42,806 bases of DNA. Source: Candidatus Gastranaerophilales bacterium (GTDB taxonomy: Bacteria > Cyanobacteriota > Vampirovibrionia > Gastranaerophilales > Gastranaerophilaceae). Position 1 is the first letter of the stretch; each line of letters begins with the position of its first letter. The position numbers and the translations under genes are program-made. Below the pieces are notes generated by a model that was not told the DNA's origin, made no database searches, and was given only the letters and a program-made list of their open reading frames with translations. This document shows positions 1-6,624 of this stretch, piece by piece. Where the stretch lies: NCBI GenBank assembly GCA_928722015.1, contig CAKMWI010000001.1, forward strand, positions 1 to 42,806, in the 5' to 3' direction.

Positions 1-380
1 ATTTCAATAACTTTAATATCATCCTGTTGGGTAATCAAATCTGATATCATATAAATATCGTCAATAAACGCACAAACTATTCGAACGCCTGCTACATCAT
101 TGAGATATGTCTGTATATTTTCTGTTGTAAATTCATATCCCATCTTCTGCAGTTTATCGTAAATACTATTGGGCTGCTTAATTCTTGTTTTTATAAAAGA
201 AATAGGATTTCGATTGTTCTCAACTGAAAATTCATCATCCAAAACCTCAAGTTTAGTTTGTATCTCCCGAATAGCACAACGATACATCATCATTAAATTA
301 TAAAATTTTGTAGCATTATTTAAAAACTGTAGTGATTCCGGACTGTTCATCCTGAGTTTTTTTACTTCATCTTTTGTCAT
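1..380 (-). CDS. Small alarmone synthetase (GTP pyrophosphokinase family), N-terminal part
   Basis: The first 126 codons of a gene that runs off the left edge. Translation from the ATG at 380 gives a helical N-terminus, then residues reading SFIKTRIKQPNSIYDKL, a glycine-containing turn and LNDVAGVRIVCAF with DDIYMISDL. This is the usual start of the RelA/SpoT-type synthetase domain in single-domain RelQ/RelP-like enzymes, which make (p)ppGpp from GTP/GDP and ATP. The catalytic Asp/Glu motifs lie beyond the edge. An AAGGAAAG Shine-Dalgarno stands about 6 bases upstream of the ATG. It follows the bile salt hydrolase gene by 38 bases on the same strand, so the two may be co-transcribed. Family call is good; subfamily is not resolvable. 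Confidence 0.8.
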   Translation of the reverse strand, partial: MTKDEVKKLRMNSPESLQFLNNATKFYNLMMMYRCAIREIQTKLEVLDDEFSVENNRNPISFIKTRIKQPNSIYDKLQKMGYEFTTENIQTYLNDVAGVRIVCAFIDDIYMISDLITQQDDIKVIE

Positions 381-418
381 GGAACTTTCCTTTCTACCTC
401 ATCCCTGATTTCAAAACA

Positions 419-1396
419 TTATTTATTTTGATAGTTGATTCGTTCTCCTTGAATTACTGGATAACAAATCATTTTATCACTATCCAGATTTTCTACATGC
501 ATATCTACTGCACTGATCTGATGGTTTTCATAAGTATTGTAATAATAAATACCTTTTGTAACATTACAACACGACGTATACAATGTGATTTCATATTTTC
601 CATCCGCTACTTCGCAACATCCTCGTTGCTGGTCCACAGATCCGAGAATGTGGAAGAATTGGCTAACGCTTTCTTCCTCTGATTCACCTGAAATTGCATT
701 TACCTTTGTAAAAGCTACACGTACAAAGCGTGAGGAAGATGAGAGATCTCCCGGAAGACCTAATCCTCCCATACCTCTACTATATGCATCAAGAGCCAAA
801 TTTTCACAGAAAGTATTTCTGGGCTGTTTAGGAGATAAATACATATAATTATTTAGTTGAAACATCTGCTGTGGAAATGGCGGATTATTCGTAAGCACTC
901 CTACTGGATTATCATAAATATGCAAACCATCTGACATAGATTCTACCGTAATTGACTCATTCTCATCAGAAATGATCCAGTGTAATTGTGCTAATGGTAA
1001 TTGCTCGCTGAAAGGAGTATTAACAATATTAATTCGTTCAAGAAGCTCGCGAACTTCAACTAAAGAAGAACACTGACTTAAAATCCACGGAATAAATTCA
1101 AACTGTGCAATATTTTCCACATCTGGCTTAATCGCGGCATAAACAGCATTTCCGACAAAATTCAGTCCTGCCATTGCCACTCCTTTTTCATTCATAGCAT
1201 CATAATACAAAGGATAATCCTCTGCAACATGAGCCATTCCAATAATTGCATAATGATTTTTCATATCGCCAACATGGCGAAAATTAAACGCATAATTACG
1301 TGGTGTAATTACTATCTGATCACCATAAGAGAATTCATAATCGAGGGTTCGTCCAAAGTAAAAATCTTTTGTTTTATAAGTTGCTGCTGTACACAT
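419..1396 (-). CDS. bsh: Bile salt hydrolase / choloylglycine hydrolase (Ntn-hydrolase)
   Basis: 325 aa, normal length for the conjugated bile acid hydrolase/penicillin V acylase family, which cleaves the amide linking glycine or taurine to bile acids. The start MCTAATY places the nucleophile Cys at residue 2, exposed after Met removal. FGRTLDYE supplies the conserved Arg and Asp, VLTNNPPF the conserved Asn, and SSSSRFVR the late Arg. The loop SRGMGGLGLPGD resembles that of true bile salt hydrolases rather than penicillin acylases. No signal peptide is seen, fitting a cytoplasmic enzyme. AGGAGG lies 10 bases before the ATG. A possible -10 (TATACT) is seen further upstream without a good -35. 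Codon use and G+C match the Firmicutes-like left arm, not the rest of the window. Confidence 0.95.
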   Translation of the reverse strand: MCTAATYKTKDFYFGRTLDYEFSYGDQIVITPRNYAFNFRHVGDMKNHYAIIGMAHVAEDYPLYYDAMNEKGVAMAGLNFVGNAVYAAIKPDVENIAQFEFIPWILSQCSSLVEVRELLERINIVNTPFSEQLPLAQLHWIISDENESITVESMSDGLHIYDNPVGVLTNNPPFPQQMFQLNNYMYLSPKQPRNTFCENLALDAYSRGMGGLGLPGDLSSSSRFVRVAFTKVNAISGESEEESVSQFFHILGSVDQQRGCCEVADGKYEITLYTSCCNVTKGIYYYNTYENHQISAVDMHVENLDSDKMICYPVIQGERINYQNK

Positions 1397-1531
1397 GATC
1401 GTTTATCCTCCTAAATAGATTGAAATATGTCAATGAGTTTTTTTCTTGAACAATAGTATAGCACAATTCTTTTATTTTGTTCTAACTTCATACATGATCA
1501 TAACATGTAAACTTTAAACTATTTTCCTAGA

Positions 1532-1916
1532 TTATTTCTCCATCAGTTTTTCAAACCAGGTATCCATAGCTAGGATGAATTGACCTATGTCTGGCAATTC
1601 TTGCAGCATTTCGTTTAGGGTTTTGTGCTTCACATATTTCTGCACATACACCCAACAGGCAACGCTACTGGCTTCTGATACAATGTCAGCTATGGTTTTG
1701 CGCATAAGCTCTTCAAATTCAGCAATTTCTTCTTTCGGAACAACATCATACAGTGTTGGTGCCTGATGACTTATTTTTACTCCATTTTCATTTGCATCTT
1801 TAAGCAGATTCTTAACTTTTTCTCTTGAATCCTCCGGTACTTTCATGTACTACCACATCGGACGGTGTGTCTTTTTTTAGTGGTGGTAACTGAATATAAT
1901 CATTGTTTTTGCTCAT
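1532..1916 (-). pseudogene. Small hypothetical protein of a mobile element, split by a frameshift
   Basis: A very good Shine-Dalgarno (AAGGAGG, 1925-1931 complement) precedes an ATG at 1916 that opens MSKNNDYIQLPPLKKD. This frame reads VVVHES and stops near 1812, while a second frame from 1846 reads MKVPEDSREKVKNLL onward to 1532. Dropping one base around 1843-1850 joins them into one protein of about 127 aa. The second part is helical and acidic, with no motif I recognise. Alternatively the 1846 ATG is a separate, coupled start, but it has no ribosome binding site of its own. It follows a RepA-like remnant, so it is probably part of a decayed integrative element. Confidence 0.5.
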
Positions 1917-2270
1917 TTTCATATCCTCCTTAAGTTCAAGAATGCCTCGGCATTCTTGCTGCGAGATGCGCGTCATACAGTGTAAGACATATTCGATATG
2001 TGGATAGGTCAGCATCAGAAATTTTTTCTTTACCAGTGATGCCGGATACCAGTTGCTGGCAATCAATATCTTGTCGTTTTTACACATCACAGTCTCTACG
2101 ATCAGGTTCACGATTTCATCTACCTGTCGCATATCATCATGATGGGTTACTTCCAGTGATTCATAATCAACGGTCTCTTTGACAAGGTTTTCATAAGCCT
2201 GATAATCCTCAAAGCGGTTATCGCTATCAAATCTTTTCTCATCCACAGATATGATTAGATTTATTATCAT
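1917..2270 (-). pseudogene. Remnant of a RepA-type replication initiator (DUF6017-like region)
   Basis: Residues from about 45 to 100 of this frame read DEIVNLIVETVMCKNDKIL, then WYPASLVKKKFLMLTYPHIEYVLHCM. This follows the pattern of the C-terminal domain found in replication initiator A proteins of Tn1549-like and other Clostridial integrative elements (family pattern: LMVETVCS..IRIAG...P..VVKS.FLKL...HIEYVLDC). The N-terminal DNA-binding part is missing. The usual continuation after the VLDC motif is replaced by unrelated sequence that runs through a 10-bp perfect inverted repeat (1937-1946/1949-1958) into the next gene. I read it as a deletion-scarred fragment rather than a working gene. 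Confidence 0.55.
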
Positions 2271-2271
2271 T

Positions 2272-2408
2272 CATTTCAGTATCACTAAGATTAGTATTAT
2301 TATCATCTTTCACCTGAAACGGATGCTCTTTGAACGGTCGAAAACGCTCAATCTCAATTTCTATGATTCTTTCTTCGTTTCTCCTGATTGTCTGTTTGGC
2401 TCAGTCAT
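2272..2408 (-). pseudogene. Remnant of a ParB-like partition protein N-terminus
   Basis: An ATG at 2408 with a strong GGAAAGGAG site opens MTEPNRQSGETKKES and stops at once. In the next frame the text continues as IEIERFRPFKEHPFQVKDD, the characteristic N-terminal signature of ParB/Spo0J-family proteins of Clostridial elements (IPIE.I.PF..HPF.V.DD). After that signature the frame carries unrelated residues and closes within the RepA-like remnant. So it has one frameshift near 2365-2375 and a deletion that removed the rest of ParB. With the RepA fragment it marks the plasmid-like maintenance module of a decayed integrative element. Confidence 0.55.
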
Positions 2409-2438
2409 CTTGACTCCTTTCCTCCAGGATTCAGGAAA

Positions 2439-2491
2439 TAAAAAATGCCTGCCTGGAACTTTTATACTTAGTAAAGTTCCAAACAGACATT
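2439..2491 (-). terminator. Rho-independent terminator, minus strand
   Basis: The arms 2444-2462 and 2473-2491 pair over 19 positions when read as minus-strand RNA (three G-U pairs). The hairpin is followed by a run of six U at 2439-2444. It ends 30 bases before the ParB-like start, so it either ends transcription arriving from the att region or attenuates the remnant operon. Confidence 0.7.
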
Positions 2492-2678
2492 GCTGTTTGA
2501 CCATTAGCTGTAGCTAATAGAATTGAGTACTGTTTCAGCTAATTTATGTTTGCAGGTTTGGGAGAGATTGTTTCTTTTCCCGCCTTTTCTCTGATTTACA
2601 TCCCCGAATAAGGGGTGACAACAGAGCGGAACCCAAATGTTAGCTGGAAATTGATCATTTTGAAATGGAATTTTGTGT

Positions 2679-2780
2679 CACGAACGTGGTTAGAAAATCA
2701 AAATTGATTCACGAACGTGATTTAGAAAATAACAAAAGCGTTCGTTGTCAGCTAATCCAGCTAACATTTTCGAACGCTTT
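2679..2780. repeat. Cluster of CGAACG palindromes and inverted repeats
   Basis: CACGAACGTG occurs at 2679-2688 and 2710-2719, each a near-perfect palindrome followed by a similar TTAGAAAAT stretch. AAAGCGTTCG at 2735-2744 then pairs with CGAACGCTTT at 2771-2780. The CGAACG/CGTTCG core thus appears four times in 100 bases, directly beside the att core. This could be operators, recombinase or relaxosome sites. Confidence 0.6.
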
Positions 2781-2786
2781 GAAGCC

Positions 2787-2828
2787 CGTCGCCAAGAGGA
2801 TTTGAACCTCCGACCCCTCGCTTAGGAG
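2787..2828 (-). repeat. Attachment site: 3' end of a tRNA-Arg (CCT anticodon) gene
   Basis: Read on the minus strand, 2828-2787 gives an anticodon loop CTCCTAA, the 3' side of the anticodon stem, a short variable loop, a T arm (GGAGG, loop TTCAAAT, CCTCT) and the 3' acceptor strand TGGCGAC plus discriminator G. The sequence preceding the loop does not pair with the anticodon stem, and there is no D arm or 5' acceptor strand. This is therefore a displaced tRNA 3' end, not a gene. Such fragments are the classic direct-repeat core of elements that integrate into tRNA genes. An integrase lies 440 bases away, with its 3' end facing the site. Confidence 0.7.
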
Positions 2829-2848
2829 AGCTCCAACCTATTGTCACT

Positions 2849-2963
2849 CTCTGTCAATCTGAGGTAAGGTAAACCCATAGTGGGACACTATATAAAACTG
2901 TTTCCGATTCAATTCGAGTTATTCTGAATACCCCCTCTGTCAAGCTCTGTAAAGCTCTGAAAG
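2849..2963 (+). repeat. Direct repeats CTCTGT(C/A)AA between att core and integrase
   Basis: CTCTGTCAA is found at 2849-2857 and 2935-2943, followed by CTCTGTAAA at about 2946-2954 and CTCTGAAAG just after it. Same-orientation, roughly 9-bp repeats between the core and int resemble integrase arm-type binding sites. The spacing (one apart, three in tandem) fits that idea, but the function is inferred. Confidence 0.45.
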
Positions 2964-3208
2964 TTAGCTGATTGTTTGCTCCAGCTAATAATTGGGGAAT
3001 GCCTTGATATTACCATCGACATCTGTTATATGACCACCATGCTTCGTACGTTCGATCATGGTAAACAGTATTCAATTAAACTTTCCTATCGAAAGCACAA
3101 GATATTTTCTTGTCTATAAATAATATAACGCATACGAGACGGTTTGTCCATGCGTTTTTGACTGGCAAATTTTATTCAGTAAAAATATCTGTAACCTTTT
3201 TTGTAACT

Positions 3209-3245
3209 GAATCTCCATCATTCCATCATCAAATGATGGAGATTC
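3209..3245 (-). terminator. Strong hairpin downstream of the integrase gene
   Basis: A perfect 14-bp inverted repeat (3209-3222 with 3232-3245) and a 9-base loop start 27 bases after the integrase stop codon. There is no clean U-run directly after it in the minus direction, so it may act as an mRNA 3' stabiliser or part of the att structure rather than a classic terminator. Confidence 0.4.
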
Positions 3246-3271
3246 CAATAGATATTATGGAGATAGACTAA

Positions 3272-4663
3272 TTACTTCATCGTCTTCGCCAGTGAATTGA
3301 GCAATGCCCGCATCTCTGGATTTGCCAACACTTTTGCCAGAAGTTCCGGATCGACTTCATCAGCAACAGTTGCATTATTATTTTCCTGCTGTACATGCAT
3401 CTGTGGATCCAGATTCTTTTTCTCATAAAACGCTTCTTCAAAAAGCTCTGCATTTTTCCTTCGGTCATCATCCAGAATATGAGAGTACACATCCGTAACC
3501 ATATTGACCTGAGCATGGCCGGAATCACCCTGTACCGCCTTGATGTCTCCACCATTCAATTTCAGCTTATAAGTAACGCTGCTATGACGAAAACTGTGAA
3601 ATACAACCGGTGGGAGATTATAGTCCTCGATCAGTTTCTTTAAAGGACCACGGATTGCTCCATCACCAAGAGGAAGCCCAAAGGTACTTGCCATAACCAG
3701 GTTATAGTCCATATATTCATCACCAAGGATTTCTTTCATTTCATCCTGCTCAGCTTTCCAGTCTACCAACATATTAGCAACACTCTTCGGTAAGAATATC
3801 TTACGCACACTGCTTTCTGTCTTCGGTGTTTTCAGAATACGGACCGTAGAATTCTTCTTATGATTTGTCGGAAATACCAACAACACATCTTTTCCATCCA
3901 ATGCATTTAAAGATTCTTTTCTTATACGCTGTGATTCTTTGTTGATGAAGACATATGCACGGTTTTCTTCAATTGCCTCAGGAGAAATATCTACACAATC
4001 CCAGGTAAGACCAAGCAGCTCACCAAGTCGCAGGGAACATGAGAAAGATAGATTAATTGCGAGCTTTAATCGTTCATCTTCACAGACACTGAGCGCATAC
4101 ATCAATGTATCCGCTGTCCAGATGTCTCTTTTTTGTGATTTATGTTTTGGTACAGTCGCATGGGTGCAAGGATTCTTCTCCATCAACTCCCATTTCACTG
4201 CCTGTTCAAAACAGTTTCTAAGCAGCTTATTAATATCCCTGACCGTACTGGAAGATACAAATTCATTTCGACTGGTTTTATTCAATGGATTGATAACTGC
4301 ACGTCTCTTCAAAAGACTCTGATAATATCTTTCGATGAAACGGGTATTGATCTCTGAGAGTTTCGTATCACCAATGATCGGAAGAATATAGTTATTGATA
4401 AGAGAGACATTTCCTTCATATGTAGAAAGCGCCCAGTTTTCTTTGCCATAAAGTGCAACATATTCTGTAATAAGCTCGTCCAGTGTTTTGCATTTACGGA
4501 CGACAAATGATCCCATCTCTTTTTTATATTCAATTTCTTTTTTTCTTCTTTTAGCTTCGGCTTTTGTTTCATAGGTTTCCCATTTCTGTTTTCTCTCACC
4601 TTTTTCATTCGTATAAGAATAGATTACATTGAATTTTCCGTTTCGTTCTCTTATTGATGCCAT
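3272..4663 (-). CDS. int: Tyrosine recombinase / integrase of an integrative element
   Basis: 463 aa from the ATG at 4663. I chose this start over the upstream in-frame one because GGAAAGGAG precedes it and the stop of the upstream gene overlaps it by a base or two. Residues 1-55 form the AP2-like arm-binding domain (SIRERNGKFNVIYSY), followed by a SAM-like core-binding domain. The catalytic domain has Arg212 (SLRLGELLGL), Lys281, His356-x-x-Arg359 (FHSFRHSS), His383 (GDSGH) and the nucleophile Tyr393 (VTDVYSHIL). The set is complete, so the enzyme should be active. It resembles integrases of Tn916/Tn1549-type and related Clostridial elements, which cut and rejoin att DNA. Its 3' end points to the tRNA-Arg att core at 2787-2828. 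Base composition is that of the left arm. Confidence 0.95.
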   Translation of the reverse strand: MASIRERNGKFNVIYSYTNEKGERKQKWETYETKAEAKRRKKEIEYKKEMGSFVVRKCKTLDELITEYVALYGKENWALSTYEGNVSLINNYILPIIGDTKLSEINTRFIERYYQSLLKRRAVINPLNKTSRNEFVSSSTVRDINKLLRNCFEQAVKWELMEKNPCTHATVPKHKSQKRDIWTADTLMYALSVCEDERLKLAINLSFSCSLRLGELLGLTWDCVDISPEAIEENRAYVFINKESQRIRKESLNALDGKDVLLVFPTNHKKNSTVRILKTPKTESSVRKIFLPKSVANMLVDWKAEQDEMKEILGDEYMDYNLVMASTFGLPLGDGAIRGPLKKLIEDYNLPPVVFHSFRHSSVTYKLKLNGGDIKAVQGDSGHAQVNMVTDVYSHILDDDRRKNAELFEEAFYEKKNLDPQMHVQQENNNATVADEVDPELLAKVLANPEMRALLNSLAKTMK

Positions 4664-4664
4664 A

Positions 4665-5120
4665 TTATTGCATACTCCTTTCCAAATCTCTTTGCTCCAT
4701 CCAGTCCTCAAATTCATCCCGACGGATCCTAACTCGACTGCCAACTTTTATTACTGTGAACTTTCCTTTATCCGCCCACTTGTTGATCATGCTTCTGCTG
4801 ACCTTTGCCAGATAGGAAGCTTCATCAAAAGTAAGATACTTTATATTTCCATTGCTTCCTCGTATTCCGGTCTGTGATAATTTCTTCCGCCGGAAATTAG
4901 CCAGGGCAATATTCTGTTCCTGTGCAAGTTCTTCATAATCATTCGATGGATCCAGCTTATACCGATCCTGACCTTCCAGGAATTTTTGAAAACTCTCTTT
5001 TGTGATCCTTTTCTTTTCTGCAATCACAATGAATTCAAAAAAATGACTATACTTTGGATTATCAAGAATTGTATATACTGCGCTTCTGGTTGTTCCAAGC
5101 AGCTGTGCCATCTCAGGCAT
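4665..5120 (-). CDS. Excisionase-like helix-turn-helix protein, 5' end cut at the junction
   Basis: The C-terminal 55 residues (YLTFDEASYLAKVSRSMINKW to the VRIRRDEFEDWM end) are the excisionase/MerR-like winged HTH that follows the 'helix, K/R-G beta-hairpin, ripping motif' plan. The N-terminal part (MPEMAQLLGTTRSAVYTIL) is a second HTH. The ATG at 5120 has no ribosome binding site. The frame stays open upstream as Y-K-M-P-E-M, as expected if the native start lies a few codons further and has been removed by the join to trkA. It overlaps the integrase start region, so xis-like and int genes are translationally coupled. It probably directs excision or controls int. Confidence 0.75.
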   Translation of the reverse strand: MPEMAQLLGTTRSAVYTILDNPKYSHFFEFIVIAEKKRITKESFQKFLEGQDRYKLDPSNDYEELAQEQNIALANFRRKKLSQTGIRGSNGNIKYLTFDEASYLAKVSRSMINKWADKGKFTVIKVGSRVRIRRDEFEDWMEQRDLERSMQ

Positions 5121-5971
5121 CTTGTACCATCTCCATTAATCACAAGTGTTTTATCGAGTTCCTGTGATAAAAATTCACATCTGTTATAATCCTTTTCTAT
5201 AATTTTAGTTTTTATTTTCATATCCTCAAGATATTTAGCCAGCATAAAACCTACATTACCACCGCCAATAATAGCTACAGCTTTTACCTGTTCGCGTTCG
5301 TGGAAAAATGTTCCTGCCAAAATGTCAAGAGAATGTGAAGTTCCCATAAAAATCAACTTATCGTCTTCATTAATCTCAGTTAAACCATTTGGAATAAACA
5401 ATAAGTTGTCTCTTTTTATTCCAACAATAATTGTATCTTTAGTAAAACCGCAATCTTTTACCATTTTTCCTACTATAGATGAGGCCGGTTTTACTTTATA
5501 CTCAAGTAATCTTGCCTTACCATCAGCGAAATTTTCAACATCAAGAGCATGTGCAACCGTAACTATTCTGAATAGCTCTTGTGTTAATAAAGCTTCTGGC
5601 CAAATAACATAATCAATAAAGAAATCTCCAAGATAATCACTTGATTTATCTAATTCCATTGCATTTTTATACTCTTCCTTAGAAACAAAACAAATAGTTC
5701 GTATTCCACTTATTTTTTTAGCAGATAAACAAGCAACAATATTTGCTTCATCTAATGCGGTACAAGCAATAAACACATCTGAATTTAAAATATCAGCAGA
5801 TTTCAAAACGTTAATATCTGAAGCATTTCCCTGCACAAAACTGATATCAAGTTTATCAAATTCATCAGTCCTATTTTCTTCTTTATCAATAACAGTAATG
5901 TCATGGTCTTCAAAAAATTCCGTTGCCAAAAGACATCCCACTTCAGTTGCGCCATATATTACAATTTTCAT
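5024..5971 (-). CDS. trkA: TrkA-type potassium uptake NAD-binding subunit, truncated at the junction
   Basis: The native part is 5123-5971 (about 283 aa). It has a first Rossmann RCK-N domain starting MKIVIYGATEVGCLLA, an RCK-C domain around residues 140-215 (LLEYKVKPASSIVGKM to DDKLIFMG), and the beginning of a second RCK-N (AVAIIGGGNVGFMLAKYL). The protein should be about 450 aa. The text follows the family up to VINGDGT, then turns into out-of-frame mobile-element DNA (RCLRWHSC) until a chance stop at 5024. TrkA is the cytoplasmic gating subunit of TrkH/TrkG K+ channels. It is the last gene of a minus-strand run with two YggT genes, 11 bases after the nearer one. As it stands the gene would be non-functional unless the join is an assembly artefact. 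Confidence 0.85.
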   Translation of the reverse strand: MKIVIYGATEVGCLLATEFFEDHDITVIDKEENRTDEFDKLDISFVQGNASDINVLKSADILNSDVFIACTALDEANIVACLSAKKISGIRTICFVSKEEYKNAMELDKSSDYLGDFFIDYVIWPEALLTQELFRIVTVAHALDVENFADGKARLLEYKVKPASSIVGKMVKDCGFTKDTIIVGIKRDNLLFIPNGLTEINEDDKLIFMGTSHSLDILAGTFFHEREQVKAVAIIGGGNVGFMLAKYLEDMKIKTKIIEKDYNRCEFLSQELDKTLVINGDGTRCLRWHSCLEQPEAQYIQFLIIQSIVIFLNSL

Positions 5972-5982
5972 ACTCTAATTAC

Positions 5983-6273
5983 CTATAACCATCCTAATGC
6001 TGCAAATATAAATAATGCTCCATATACAATAGCATTTCGTATAAAAATTAACACAAAAGTCGCCACGATTGGAGATAAATCAAACATTCCCAATGGTGGT
6101 ATAAATTTTCTGAACAAGTCTAAATATAAATCAACTGACTCACGTAATGCTCTTAAAATAGGATTATTCCAATTTAAACCGGGTATCCAGGTCAAAAAGC
6201 AGCGTATAACTATCATCATTAAATATATATAAAAACAATTTGCAATTGCATAAACAATTTTAATTGCCATCAT
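5983..6273 (-). CDS. YggT family membrane protein, first of a tandem pair
   Basis: 96 aa with an N-terminal and a C-terminal hydrophobic segment enclosing the YggT signature: RCFLTWIPGLNWNNPILRAL, then LFRKFIPPLGMFDLSPIVA. Such proteins are linked to osmotic tolerance, and in cyanobacteria and plastids to thylakoid/nucleoid organisation (YlmG/CCB3). The biochemical role is open. A start at the second Met is equally possible. It overlaps the next YggT gene by 14 bases and is followed closely by trkA, which suggests a K+/osmotic-stress operon. Confidence 0.85.
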   Translation of the reverse strand: MMAIKIVYAIANCFYIYLMMIVIRCFLTWIPGLNWNNPILRALRESVDLYLDLFRKFIPPLGMFDLSPIVATFVLIFIRNAIVYGALFIFAALGWL

Positions 6274-6601
6274 CGTTACCCTTTCCTTTTTCCTCTTTTA
6301 ATTTTTCTAACAATTCATCTTTTGTCAAAACAATTATCTGAGGAGCTTTATTAGCATAGTATTTATTAAAAATTTTTCTAAGAGCCATAGATAATAAACC
6401 GGCAGCCAACATAACAATAGCTGGTGAAAAAGAAACACCCATTACCGGTGGAATTAAATAAAAGCCGGCAAATTTAAAAATAAAATGAAAGAATGGATAA
6501 TCAGGGTTTATATTAGGTACCCACGACAGCATACAAGCGCCAAGCACAAAATACAAATACAAATTCACAATTCTATCTAAAAATATAATAAAATTTGCCA
6601 T
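6260..6601 (-). CDS. YggT-like membrane protein, second of a tandem pair
   Basis: 113 aa. The core MLSWVPNINPDYPFFHFIFKFAGFYLIPPVMG matches the YggT repeat plan (S-W-x-P...P). Two membrane segments are followed by a charged, lysine/glutamate-rich cytoplasmic tail of about 35 residues that its neighbour lacks. It is probably an ancient duplicate of the adjacent gene. The two short membrane proteins may form a hetero-oligomer; this is inference. Confidence 0.75.
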   Translation of the reverse strand: MANFIIFLDRIVNLYLYFVLGACMLSWVPNINPDYPFFHFIFKFAGFYLIPPVMGVSFSPAIVMLAAGLLSMALRKIFNKYYANKAPQIIVLTKDELLEKLKEEKGKGNDDGN

Positions 6602-6624
6602 AATTCCTCAAATATAATTATATT

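Larger units (their letters stand above)
2492..3271. other. Non-coding attachment and repeat region of the integrative element
   Basis: About 780 bases with no convincing gene on either strand. It holds the tRNA-Arg 3' remnant (2787-2828), several copies of CAGCTAA in either orientation, two CACGAACGTG palindromes, a 10-bp inverted repeat, direct repeats of CTCTGTCAA on the integrase side, and hairpins at 3127-3159 and 3209-3245. Dense short repeats beside an integrase are what one expects of attP arm and core sites, but no protein-binding role can be proved from sequence. Confidence 0.6.

Noticed and set aside
374..848. Plus-strand frames opposite the bile salt hydrolase
   Set aside because: They lie wholly in antisense of a well-supported gene, without ribosome binding sites or family motifs.
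2251..2517. Plus-strand frame over the ParB remnant
   Set aside because: It reads through a minus-strand terminator hairpin and the ParB-like coding text; composition is that of a shadow frame.
2734..2830. A full tRNA gene at the att region
   Set aside because: Only the anticodon loop and 3' half are present. The bases before the loop do not form the anticodon, D or acceptor stems.
4663..4744. Longer N-terminus for the integrase
   Set aside because: The extra 27 residues overlap the excisionase-like gene, lack a ribosome binding site and are not part of the integrase fold. The ATG at 4663 is better placed.
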